DNA of 12,387 bases from a bacterium. Lineage in GTDB: Bacteria > ARS69. The translations under genes and the position numbers were made by a program. The notes under the pieces were generated by a model that did not search any database, had not been told where the DNA came from, and saw only the letters and a program-made list of their open reading frames with translations. Location of the stretch: positions 1 through 12,387 of the forward strand of contig JALGZO010000142.1 in the NCBI GenBank assembly GCA_025774865.1, read 5' to 3'. Below are positions 1 through 7,900 of this stretch, one piece after another (position 1 is the stretch's first letter; every line of letters begins with the position of its first letter).

Positions 1-1
1 T

Positions 2-790
2 TCGGGTTGCGCCTACAGCGAAGACGGTCGCGAGGAGTCGGGAATGGGGATCGCGGTCGGTGACTACGACAACGACGGCGCGTTCGACCTCTTCGTCACG
101 AACTTCCAGAACGAGTCGAACACCTTGTATCACAACGAAGGCGGCGCGTTCTTCTTCGATCACTCGGCTTCTTCGGGGCTGGGCCCCAGGAGCATGCCGT
201 GGCTCGGATGGGGAACGGAGTTCATCGACATCGATCACGACGGCTGGCTCGACCTGTTCGTCGCCAACGGCCACACGGAGTCGGATATCGAGGAGTTCGA
301 CCAGCTCGCCACCTGGAAGCAGTCGGACCATCTCCTCCGGAACCGGGGCGACGGGACGTTCGAGATGGTGACGGCGGAGGAAGCTCCGGACCTCGCCGTA
401 CGTCGGGCCGGCCGCGGTGTCGCGCTCGGCGATCTGGACGACGACGGCGATGTGGACATCGTGATATCGAATCAGCGAGGAGCGGCCACGGTCCTCGAAA
501 ACGTCAGCGAAAGCGGACGACACTGGATCGGGTTCGAACTCGACGGTAGGGACGCCATGAATCGCGACGCGATCGGTGCAATCGTCGAAGTCCGGGCCGG
601 GGGCATGGTCCAGGTCCGCGAGGTGCGCGCGGGCGGGAGCTACCTGTCCGGCAACGACCGCCGGCTCGTGTTCGGACTCGGAGGCGAAGATCAGATCGAT
701 GAGGTGATCCTCCGAGTCGCCGGAGGGACCCGACGACTCGACCCGATGCCGGTCGATCGTTACCACCGCGTCACGGTGGGGAGCCGATGA
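2..790 (+). CDS. CRTAC1-like FG-GAP/VCBS repeat protein with C-terminal UnbV/ASPIC domain (5' end outside window)
   Basis: The reading frame is open from the first bases, so the gene starts before the window; the ATG at 44 is internal to a repeat. Three calcium-binding FG-GAP/VCBS loops are visible: DYDNDG (nt 62-79), DIDHDG (nt 227-244) and DLDDDGDVD (nt 431-457). Each is followed by the hydrophobic strand typical of beta-propeller blades. The last ~80 residues match the UnbV/ASPIC domain: HWIGFELDG, NRDAIGA, a GGSYLSGNDRR segment and then FGLGG. Family members are usually secreted or surface beta-propeller proteins, often in large families in environmental bacteria; biochemical roles are mostly unknown. 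The signal peptide and early blades are out of view. The stop codon overlaps the start of the next gene (ATGA), so the two are probably translated together. Confidence 0.9.
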   Translation, partial: SGCAYSEDGREESGMGIAVGDYDNDGAFDLFVTNFQNESNTLYHNEGGAFFFDHSASSGLGPRSMPWLGWGTEFIDIDHDGWLDLFVANGHTESDIEEFDQLATWKQSDHLLRNRGDGTFEMVTAEEAPDLAVRRAGRGVALGDLDDDGDVDIVISNQRGAATVLENVSESGRHWIGFELDGRDAMNRDAIGAIVEVRAGGMVQVREVRAGGSYLSGNDRRLVFGLGGEDQIDEVILRVAGGTRRLDPMPVDRYHRVTVGSR

Positions 791-1875
791 ACTCTTCTTT
801 CGAATCCGTCGGCCGCAGCTCGCGCCCGGCCGCGCCCGCCGCGCCGCCCCCCGACTTCAGCTCGCGCAGACTCGTCGCCGGAATCCTTCTCGGGACCGGG
901 CTCGCCGTCGCCGGAATCGCCATCGCGATCGCGAGTCGCGGCGGTCTGGATGCGCTCCGCACCGCCACACCGCCCGATTTCCGGTACGCGACCATCGCGC
1001 TTCTCTTCGCCGGGCTCGACACGTGGCTCGGTGGATACCGGTTGTACTACATGGCCCACCGCCTCGCCCCCGGGGTTCGCCCTCTCGACGGCGTGCGCGC
1101 GGACCTCGCCAACCGCTGTCTGGCCGGCATCACCCCGTGGCAGACCGGTGGCGGGGCGGCGCAGCTCTACGTTCTCGCGCGGGCGGGGCTCCGCGTGTCG
1201 GGTGGGGTCGCGATCGGCACGATCAACTTCCTGGTCTCGACACTCATCCTCATCGTGTTCGGATTCGTGGCGTTGGCTCTGCTCCCGAGCCATCTGCCGC
1301 GCTGGCTTCACGTCTCCACCATCTCCACGCTCGGCTTCCTGATCTTCCTCGTGATGCTCGGGGGATGGCTCCTGGCCAAAGGGCGGTTTCCGGACGCGTC
1401 GACGGAGGGCGACGCATCGCCTCTCGCGCGGGGCGGACGGGTGCGCCGGGCCGTGAACCGCGGCCTCGCGTTCGTGCACCACTCGCTCGAGATCGCACGA
1501 GGATTGATGCGGTCTCACCCCCGGCCGGTCCTCAACTTGTTTCCGATCACTACGGCGATGCTCGCCTCCAAGCTCATGTACACGTACTTCGTGTTTCGTG
1601 CCTTTCAACCGGAAGGGCACTTCGAGGAGATGGTGGCGGTGCTCGTGATTCTGATTCTCTCGCTCTTCTTCGCCCCCACGCCCGGTGCCAGCGGAGTCGC
1701 GGAAGGTGCCGGCACCGCCTTCCTGATGCCGACGCTCGGTGTGGCGTCGAGCGTCGGCTTCGTCCTGTACTGGCGAATGCTCTCCCTGTACCTCCCCGTT
1801 CTCTTCGGGGGCCTCACCCTGCTCCACCAGCTCGGCCGGGACTCGCGAAGGGTCGGCGCCCGGCCCGCTCCTTGA
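787..1875 (+). CDS. YbhN / lysylphosphatidylglycerol synthase TM-domain family membrane protein
   Basis: A 362-residue multi-pass membrane protein of the UPF0104/YbhN type (LPG_synthase_TM, Pfam PF03706). A short Pro/Ala-rich N-terminal tail (1-27) precedes hydrophobic segments near 28-50, 66-82, 143-166, 178-198, 250-272, 282-297 and 322-346. Family hallmarks are ITPWQTGGGAAQLYVL (115-130) and the late PTPGASGVAEG motif (297-307). No soluble aminoacyl-transfer (MprF-type) domain is fused, so it is not a full lysyl-PG synthase. Relatives are proposed integral membrane transporters or flippase-like proteins acting on lipids or polyprenyl glycans, and the substrate here is unknown. The ATG overlaps the stop of the upstream beta-propeller gene, with GGGGAG (778-783) as ribosome-binding site. 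Its own TGA lies inside a candidate -35 box for the next unit. Confidence 0.85.
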   Translation: MNSSFESVGRSSRPAAPAAPPPDFSSRRLVAGILLGTGLAVAGIAIAIASRGGLDALRTATPPDFRYATIALLFAGLDTWLGGYRLYYMAHRLAPGVRPLDGVRADLANRCLAGITPWQTGGGAAQLYVLARAGLRVSGGVAIGTINFLVSTLILIVFGFVALALLPSHLPRWLHVSTISTLGFLIFLVMLGGWLLAKGRFPDASTEGDASPLARGGRVRRAVNRGLAFVHHSLEIARGLMRSHPRPVLNLFPITTAMLASKLMYTYFVFRAFQPEGHFEEMVAVLVILILSLFFAPTPGASGVAEGAGTAFLMPTLGVASSVGFVLYWRMLSLYLPVLFGGLTLLHQLGRDSRRVGARPAP

Positions 1876-1900
1876 CACCCCGAGGGCCCGGAATTAGCCT
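1872..1900 (+). promoter_or_regulatory. Candidate sigma70-type promoter of the tdk-to-rluD operon
   Basis: A perfect TTGACA (1872-1877) is followed after 17 bases by TAGCCT (1895-1900), which keeps T1, A2 and T6 of the -10 consensus. Transcription would start near 1907 and leave a leader of about 27 bases before tdk. The -35 box includes the TGA stop of the upstream membrane protein. The position, at the only clear gap before eight closely packed genes, supports a promoter; the weak -10 limits confidence. Confidence 0.5.
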
Positions 1901-1906
1901 CCGGGC
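1886..1906. repeat. 6-bp perfect inverted repeat around the -10 region
   Basis: GCCCGG (1886-1891) and CCGGGC (1901-1906) form a perfect 6-base-pair inverted repeat with a 9-base AT-richer loop that contains the candidate -10 box. It could be an operator half-site pair, or a short hairpin acting on transcripts from the upstream genes. No T-run follows, so it is not a classical terminator. In such GC-rich DNA it may also be chance. Confidence 0.35.
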
Positions 1907-1933
1907 GATCTGTCCGCGGCTCGAGGAGGGGTG

Positions 1934-2548
1934 ATGGAGGGACACCAGGCTTTGGTAGGTGACGTCGGCTGGATCGAGGTCATCTGCGGCAGCATGTTCA
2001 GCGGCAAGACCGAGGAGCTCATTCGTCGGCTCACGCGAGCCACGATCGCCCGGCAGCGCGTGCAGGTGTTCAAGCCGGCCGTCGATGCTCGGTTCGGAAA
2101 GGACGTCGTCTCGCACAGCGGCCAGCGCACACCGTCGGTCGAGGTCGCGAGCGCCTCCGAGATCCTCGGGCGGCTCGACGAGTCGACGAAGGTGGTCGGC
2201 GTCGACGAGGCTCAGTTCCTCGGGCTGGAGCTCGTCGACGTCGTCGAGGAGATCGTGTCGGGCGGCCGCCGCGTCGTCGTCGCGGGCCTCGACCAGGACT
2301 ACATGGGGAGGCCGTTCGAGCCGATTCCTCAGCTCATGGCGATCGCGGACAGCGTGACGAAGACGATGGCCGTGTGCGTCGTGTGCGGTCACCCCGCGAA
2401 CAAGACGCAGCGACTCGTCGAGGGAGAGGGCCGCGTGCTGGTCGGGGCGAGCGAGGCCTACGAAGCGCGCTGCCGCCGATGCTGGAGCCCCGATCCGGCG
2501 AAAGCCATCCCCGTCGAGTTCGAAGCGGCGGGGACGACAGGCGTTTGA
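1934..2548 (+). CDS. tdk: Thymidine kinase (type II, TK1-like)
   Basis: Phosphorylates thymidine (and deoxyuridine) with ATP in the cytoplasmic pyrimidine salvage pathway. The 204-residue product has the type II thymidine kinase layout: P-loop GSMFSGKT (19-26), the DEAQF Walker B/catalytic motif (91-95, Glu92 the likely base), and a structural zinc site from Cys148/Cys151 (CVVCG) and Cys180/Cys183 (CRRC). The substrate-closing lasso lies between these pairs, with GASEAYEARC near its end. The length is normal for the family. ATG at 1934 is preceded by AGGAGG (1924-1929), but a GTG immediately upstream at 1931 is equally possible; the difference is one residue. It is the first gene after the candidate promoter. 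Its stop overlaps the TTG start of yggS. A nucleoside phosphorylase further along the same operon fits a salvage theme. Confidence 0.96.
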   Translation: MEGHQALVGDVGWIEVICGSMFSGKTEELIRRLTRATIARQRVQVFKPAVDARFGKDVVSHSGQRTPSVEVASASEILGRLDESTKVVGVDEAQFLGLELVDVVEEIVSGGRRVVVAGLDQDYMGRPFEPIPQLMAIADSVTKTMAVCVVCGHPANKTQRLVEGEGRVLVGASEAYEARCRRCWSPDPAKAIPVEFEAAGTTGV

Positions 2549-3228
2549 GCCGGATCGAAGAGAACTTTCGAAGGATTCTCGAGCGGATCGAGGAGGCGGC
2601 GCGGCGGGCGGGGCGGAACGCCCACGAGATCACCATCTGTGCCGTGACGAAGGGGGTCGACCTGCCCGAGATTCGCCAGGCGGTGGAGGCGGGGGCGGCG
2701 ATTCTCGGAGAGAATCGGGTGCAGGTGGCGGAACCCAAGATCCGGGAGGCCGCCGACCTGACCGGGCGAGTGTCGTGGCACATGATCGGCCACCTCCAGC
2801 GGAACAAGGCCCGCAGGGCGGTCGAGTTGTTCGACGAGATCGAGTCCGTCGACGGCGTGGCGCTCGCGAAGCGTCTGTCGGAGCTCGGACGAGAGCGCGG
2901 GAGGCCGGTACCGATTCTCGCGGAGGTTCTGACCTCCGGGGAGGCCGCGAAGACCGGAATCCCCCTCGCCGAGGTGGAGGGCGTCGTGGCGGAGATTCGG
3001 GAGCTTCCGGGGGTTGTCCTGGGAGGACTCATGACGATGGCGCCGTTCACGGATGACGAGGGGGCGGTGCGCTCGTCGTTTTCGAAGCTCCGCGAGATGC
3101 GGGACCGGCTAGGCGGCGCCGCCGCGTTGCCGGAGCTGTCGATGGGTATGACCGCCGACTTCGAGATCGCCATCGAGGAAGGATCGACGCGCGTTCGCGT
3201 CGGGACCGGTATCTTCGGTAGAGGGTGA
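2545..3228 (+). CDS. yggS: YggS/PROSC family pyridoxal phosphate homeostasis protein
   Basis: A 227-residue cytoplasmic PLP-binding protein with an alanine-racemase-like N-terminal barrel; family members buffer PLP and affect amino acid pools without known catalysis. Hallmarks are the PLP lysine in ICAVTKG (Lys36, the same number as in E. coli YggS), GENRVQ, WHMIGHLQRNKAR, the ESVDG strand, GGLMTMAP, and the phosphate-binding C-terminus with LSMGMTADFEIAIEEGS followed by TRVRVGTGIFG. The frame is open back to 2374 inside tdk, but family homology begins at SRIEENF. The chosen start is therefore the TTG at 2545, which overlaps the tdk stop as TTGA and gives a normal family length. Only a weak GGCGGGG lies upstream, so initiation probably depends on coupling to tdk. 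In Gram-positive bacteria the orthologue (ylmE) also sits beside ylmG (yggT) and divIVA. Confidence 0.94.
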   Translation: MSRIEENFRRILERIEEAARRAGRNAHEITICAVTKGVDLPEIRQAVEAGAAILGENRVQVAEPKIREAADLTGRVSWHMIGHLQRNKARRAVELFDEIESVDGVALAKRLSELGRERGRPVPILAEVLTSGEAAKTGIPLAEVEGVVAEIRELPGVVLGGLMTMAPFTDDEGAVRSSFSKLREMRDRLGGAAALPELSMGMTADFEIAIEEGSTRVRVGTGIFGRG

Positions 3229-3231
3229 GGA

Positions 3232-3531
3232 ATGTTCGTGTTTGGAAACGCGCTTGCATCTATCGCGACCCTGATCGGAACGATCGCACAGATCTACGTC
3301 TTCGTCTTGATCGGCTACATCATCGTGTCCTGGGTCAACGCCGATCCGCTCAATCCGATCGTCCGGTTCATTCGCGTCGCGTCGGACCCGTTGCTCGACA
3401 GGATCCGCCGGTTCGTCCCGCCGATCGCCGGCCTGGACTTCTCGGTGCTGATCGCGATCTTGATCGTACAGATCGGGATCCAGGGATTCGTCGTATCGAC
3501 GCTCATGGACTGGGCGCGCCAGCTTCGATGA
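3232..3531 (+). CDS. yggT: YggT/YlmG family small membrane protein
   Basis: A 99-residue integral membrane protein with one YggT unit: a first membrane segment at about 5-33 and a second at about 70-92. Between them lies the family's characteristic amphipathic stretch, with SWVNADPLNPIVRFI followed by a DPLLDRIRRFVPP-type segment. This matches the single-unit YlmG form rather than the duplicated proteobacterial form. Relatives are linked genetically to cell division, envelope or osmotic functions, and in plastids to nucleoid distribution; the molecular role is unsettled. It starts three bases after the yggS stop, with GAGGGTGAGG as ribosome-binding site, and sits directly before divIVA, the order seen in Gram-positive bacteria. 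Confidence 0.9.
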   Translation: MFVFGNALASIATLIGTIAQIYVFVLIGYIIVSWVNADPLNPIVRFIRVASDPLLDRIRRFVPPIAGLDFSVLIAILIVQIGIQGFVVSTLMDWARQLR

Positions 3532-3550
3532 AGGGGGAGGGGGAAGCATC

Positions 3551-4135
3551 ATGAAGATCGGGCCGGTCGACATCCGGAATCATTCGTTCTCGAGGAAGCT
3601 CAACGGAGTGGACGAAGCGGAGGTCCGCGCCTTCCTGGACCTCGTGGCGGATCGTCTGGAAGAGTCGATCATGGAAGCGGACGACCTTCGAGGACGAATC
3701 GATCGGCTCGAGCTTCGCGTCGACGAATACTCGAAGCTCGAGCGCGCGCTGCGCGACTCGTTGATCTCGGCCGAGCGCGTGGTCGAGGACCGGCGCCACG
3801 CCGCAGAGAGGGAGGCGCGCATCCGGATCAAGAACGCCGAGGTCGATGCCGAGAAGATCGTCCTGAACGCGCGTGGCGAGCTCGGTCGCCTGCGGGCCGA
3901 GATCGACGATCTGCGGCGGCAGAAGGTGACCTACGTCGAGAGATTCCGGGCGCTCCTGCGCTCGCAGGTCAAGATCCTCGAGGCTTCGATCGAGGAGTTC
4001 GATCCCGACAACGCGGGCCCTGAGGTCCGAAACGTTCTCGACGAAGTCGAGCGCGCCGAGCAGAAGTCGGCCAACATGCCGTTGGGGTATGCGGATCCGC
4101 GGACCCCGGCTTCCCCGTCTTCCGGGACTCCATGA
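3551..4135 (+). CDS. divIVA: DivIVA-domain coiled-coil protein
   Basis: A 194-residue protein whose first 25 residues align without gaps to the DivIVA lipid-binding domain: PVDIRNHSF at 5-13, then a crossed-loop region and GVDEAEV (19-25). Long heptad-rich coiled coils follow (about 28-75 and 78-150), then a Pro/Ser-rich tail (178-194). DivIVA proteins bind negatively curved membrane at poles and septa and recruit division or wall-synthesis factors. At the membrane-inserting tip (Phe17/Arg18 in Bacillus subtilis) this protein has Leu17/Asn18, with Arg15/Lys16 supplying positive charge. The ATG at 3551 is preceded by a very purine-rich GGGGGAGGGGGAAG, a strong ribosome-binding site. It lies between yggT and a nucleoside phosphorylase whose ATG overlaps the divIVA stop. 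Confidence 0.9.
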   Translation: MKIGPVDIRNHSFSRKLNGVDEAEVRAFLDLVADRLEESIMEADDLRGRIDRLELRVDEYSKLERALRDSLISAERVVEDRRHAAEREARIRIKNAEVDAEKIVLNARGELGRLRAEIDDLRRQKVTYVERFRALLRSQVKILEASIEEFDPDNAGPEVRNVLDEVERAEQKSANMPLGYADPRTPASPSSGTP

Positions 4136-4959
4136 CGCCCCTTCTCTCGGATCGTGTTCGTGAGTCGGCGGCGTTCCTCCAAGAGCGGGGCGTCGGCCAA
4201 CCGGTGGCGGCGGTCCTGCTCGGCTCCGGCCTCTCCGGTGCCATCGGGCTGGACGACGGCCTTTCGATCCCGTACGCGGAGATTCCGGGTTTCCCGGACG
4301 GCAACGTGGCGGGCCACGATCACCGCCTCGAGTTCGGACAGGTCAAGGGCCGCGCGGTGCTGGTTCTCCGCGGTCGCGTTCACTACTATGAGGGCGCGTC
4401 GCTCGCGGAAGTGACATTTCCGATCCGCGTGATCCGCTCCCTCGAGCCGCGGTGGATGGCGATATTGAACGCGGCCGGCGGGATCAATCCGGACTACGGG
4501 GTCGGTGACATCGTGTTTCTCTCGGACCACATCAACTGGATGGGCGACAACGCGTTGGTGGGTCCGAACGACGATTCCCTCGGGCCGCGGTTCCCGGACA
4601 TGTCGAATGCGTATGATGCGGAGCTCCGCCGCCGGGCAGAGTCGGTCGCGGAGGACGCTTCGATCCGAACCCACCGAGGAGTCTACGCGGCGGTGGCCGG
4701 GCCGACCTACGAGACACCGGCCGAGATCCGGATGCTGCGCCTCGCGGGCGCCGACCTCGTCGGGATGTCGACGGTGCCGGAAGTGATCGTCGCGGTGCAC
4801 GGAGGATCGAAGGTGCTCGGCATGTCCGTCGTGACGGATCTCGCGGTCACGGAGGAGCTGGAGCCCCTGTCGCACGGAATGGTGCTCGGGGCGGCGGAGA
4901 AGGCGGCGCCTCGCGCGGGCGCGATCCTCGAAGGGCTCGTCGAAGGAGAAGAAGAGTGA
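4132..4959 (+). CDS. punA: Trimeric-type purine nucleoside phosphorylase, possibly adenosine-preferring
   Basis: A 275-residue member of the PNP/MTAP phosphorylase family 2, which cleaves purine nucleosides with phosphate to give free base and ribose 1-phosphate. Motifs in order are LLGSGLSG (phosphate loop), GHDHRLEFG, GRVHYYEG, LNAAGGI, LSDHIN, GPNDDSLGPRFPDMSNAYD, GVYAAVAGPTYETPAEIRM and GADLVGMSTVPEVIVAVH. The Glu of YET that holds the purine ring is present. The usual TN of the base site is instead TD (Asp236, codon 4837-4839), followed by LAVTEELEPLSH rather than the usual LAAG-type sequence. Asp here is the methylthioadenosine phosphorylase state and suggests 6-aminopurine use, although MTAP-specific Ser/His features are absent. 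The start overlaps the divIVA stop (ATGA) with no clear ribosome-binding site, implying coupling. The annotation as PNP is firm; the substrate is inferred. Confidence 0.93.
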   Translation: MTPLLSDRVRESAAFLQERGVGQPVAAVLLGSGLSGAIGLDDGLSIPYAEIPGFPDGNVAGHDHRLEFGQVKGRAVLVLRGRVHYYEGASLAEVTFPIRVIRSLEPRWMAILNAAGGINPDYGVGDIVFLSDHINWMGDNALVGPNDDSLGPRFPDMSNAYDAELRRRAESVAEDASIRTHRGVYAAVAGPTYETPAEIRMLRLAGADLVGMSTVPEVIVAVHGGSKVLGMSVVTDLAVTEELEPLSHGMVLGAAEKAAPRAGAILEGLVEGEEE

Positions 4960-7900
4960 AGCAGGAGACCCAACCGCTCTACCCGGTCGACTCTCTCCGG
5001 GAGTCCGCGGAACGCGCCGAACGCGCGATCCTCGAGCGCTGGAAAACGCGCGACATCTTCCGGAAGACCGTCGACGGGCGGCGGGATGCGCCTCCGTTCG
5101 TGTTCTACGAGGGCCCGCCCACCGCGAACGGCAAGCCGGGCGTCCACCATGTCCTCGCCCGCGCGATCAAGGACCTCGTGTGCCGGTACCAGACGATGCG
5201 CGGGCGTTACGTGCGGCGCCGAGGCGGCTGGGACACGCACGGGCTGCCGGTGGAACTCGAAGTCGAGAAGCAGCTCGACATCGACAAGCGGGAGATCGTC
5301 GAGAGGATCGGGATCGAGGCGTTCAATCGGAAGTGCCGGGAATCGGTCTTCACCTACCTCGACGAATGGCGCGAGCTCACGGAACGGATCGCGTTCTGGA
5401 TCGATCTCGAGGACGAGTACGTGACCCTCGAGAACGAATACATCGAGTCGGTGTGGGCACTGCTCGCGCGGATTCACGAGAAGAATCTTCTCTACCGGGG
5501 GTTCAAGAGCGTTCCGTACTCCACGAAGTCGGGCACGACGCTCTCCGATCACGAGGTGGCGCTCGGTTACCGGGAAGTCGACGATCCCTCCGTCACGATC
5601 CGCTTCCGGTGGGCCGACGATCCCGACGTCTCCTTTCTCGTCTGGACCACCACGCCCTGGACGCTCCCCGGCAACACGGGCCTCGCCGTTCACCCTGACG
5701 TGACCTACGTGAAGGTGCGCCACGGAGGCGAAGTTCTCGTGCTCGCGGAGGATCTGGTGGGCGCGGTGATCACGGGGGAGGAAGAACCGGAGATTCTCGA
5801 GAAGATGAAGGGCGCGGACCTGCTCGGGAAGAGCTACGTGCCCCTCTTCGACTACTACGCTTCGACGAAGGAGACTCACCCCCCCGCGTTCACCGTCGTG
5901 CCGGGGGACTTCGTCACGACGACCGACGGCACCGGAGTCGTGCACCAGGCCCCGGCGTTCGGGGCCGAAGACCTCGAGACGGCCGAGGAGCACGGCATCC
6001 CGATCGTGCTCCACGTCGACGATGCGGGGTGCCTCAAGGGCGAGGTGGCGGACTTCGCCGGACTGTGGTTCAAGGACGCGGACGCTCCGATCACGAAGGA
6101 CCTGCAGGAACGCGGCCTTCTCTACAAATCCGAGACCTACCGCCACACGTATCCCTACAACTGGCGGGGCGAGGATCCCTTGATGTACGTGGCACGCGAG
6201 GCCTGGTACATCCGGACCACCGAGATCCGGCAACGCCTCTGCGACCTGAACCAGGAAATCCGTTGGGTGCCGGGTCACATCCGCGACGGGCGCTTCGGGG
6301 ATTGGCTCGAGAACAACGTGGATTGGGCGCTGTCCCGTGAGCGGTTCTGGGGTACGCCGCTTCCGATCTGGGTGTCGGACCGCGAGCCGAGCCAGTTCGA
6401 GGTGATCGGCTCGGTGGCGCAATTGTCGGAGCGGGCCGGGCGCGATCTCTCCGGTCTCGACCTGCATCGGCCGTACGTCGACGAGATCACGTGGCCCGAC
6501 GGTAACGGCGGCACGATGCGTCGCATCCCGGAGGTCGTGGACGTGTGGTTCGACTCGGGTGCGATGCCGTTCGCGCAATGGCACTATCCCTTCGAGAATC
6601 GTGAGGTCGCCGAGGCGCAATTCCCCGCGGACTACGTCTGTGAGGCCGTCGATCAAACCCGCGGTTGGTTCTACAGCTTGCACGCGATCGCGGCGCTCGT
6701 ACGCGATTCTCCCGCCTACAAGTCGTGCCTCGTGACGGGGCACGTCCTCGGAGGCGACGGTCAGAAGATGTCGAAGAGTCTCGGCAACACCGTGAGTCCG
6801 TGGGACGCGCTGGACATCGGCGGGGCCGACGCGCTGCGCTGGTTCATGTCGGTCACGAACAACCCGACGGGAGGGATGCGCTTCTCCGAGGACGGAGTCC
6901 GCGAGGTGTCGCGCAAGATTCTCGACACGCTGCGAAACCTCTACTTGTTCTTCGCGCAATACGCGAACCTCGACGGCTACCGTCCGGATGGTGATCGCAC
7001 CTCGGTGGAGCAACGCTCTTTGCTCGATCGCTGGATTCTGTCGCGGTTGCACTCGCTCGTTCGCGTGAGTACGTCGCAGATGGATGCCCTCGAAGTCTGG
7101 CGGGCGGGACGGGCGATCGAGCAGTTCTGTCTGGAGGATCTCTCGAATTGGTACGTGCGTCGGTCCCGCGATCGCTTCTGGGCGCCGGGCTTCGAACCGG
7201 ACAAGCGCGCTGCGTTCGACACGCTGTGGGAGTGCCTGCAGACGGTCTCTCGCCTGATCGCGCCGTTCGCCCCGTTCCTGGCCGAGCGGCTCTGGCTGGG
7301 CCTCACGGAGGCCGGGGGAGGGGACGAGAGTGTGCACCTCGCCGCGTGGCCGGAACTCCGAGCGGAGCTCGTGGACGAAGACCTCGAGCAGAGGATGGAG
7401 GCCGTTCGCCGGGTCGTCCGGCTCGGCCGCGCCGCGCGCCAGCGGGCCAACGTGAAGACGCGTCAGCCGCTCGCCCGGGTACGCGTGGTGCCCCCCGCCG
7501 GTGAGGCTCCGCAGGGAGACTTCCTGGCGATCGCGCTCGAGGAGCTGAACGTGAAGACGGCGGAAGCGCAGGAGCCGGGGTCACTACTCTCCGAGGTCCG
7601 CGCGAAGGCGCGATTCGCGGCGCTCGGCCCTCGGTTCGGAAAGGACATGAAGGAGGTCGCGGCCGCCATCGGAGCGCTGTCATCGGAAGCCGTAGCCACC
7701 CTGGAACGGGCGGGGCAGGTCGCCGTCGACGTCCGCGGCGCCTCACACCAGATCCGCCGCGACGAGGTCGAGGTGAGCCACACCGATCCCGAAGGGTGGA
7801 TCCTGGAGCGAGAGGGTGGCTGGTCGGTCGCCCTCGATCTCGAGATCGGGGAAGCGCTCCGGCTCGAGGGTTTCGCGCGGGAAATAGTGAACAAGATCCA

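Noticed and set aside
44-46. ATG at 44 as the start of the first gene
   Set aside because: The frame is open to the window edge and the residues before it (GCAYSEDGREESG) fit the family's conserved sequence, so the true start is upstream.
760-1878. Minus-strand open frame opposite the YbhN-type gene
   Set aside because: Charged, repetitive Arg/Glu/His composition typical of a GC-bias shadow; the plus-strand membrane protein has family motifs and a coupled start.
4132-4959. Methylthioadenosine phosphorylase instead of PNP
   Set aside because: Despite Asp236, the GRVHYYEG, GPNDD...GPRFPDMS and YETPAE motifs are those of PNPs; MTAP has different residues at these sites.
4707-7337. Very long minus-strand open frame (876 codons) opposite ileS
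   Set aside because: It mirrors ileS codon structure in GC-rich DNA, has an Arg/His/Glu/Val-rich composition and no recognisable domain; ileS itself is unmistakable.
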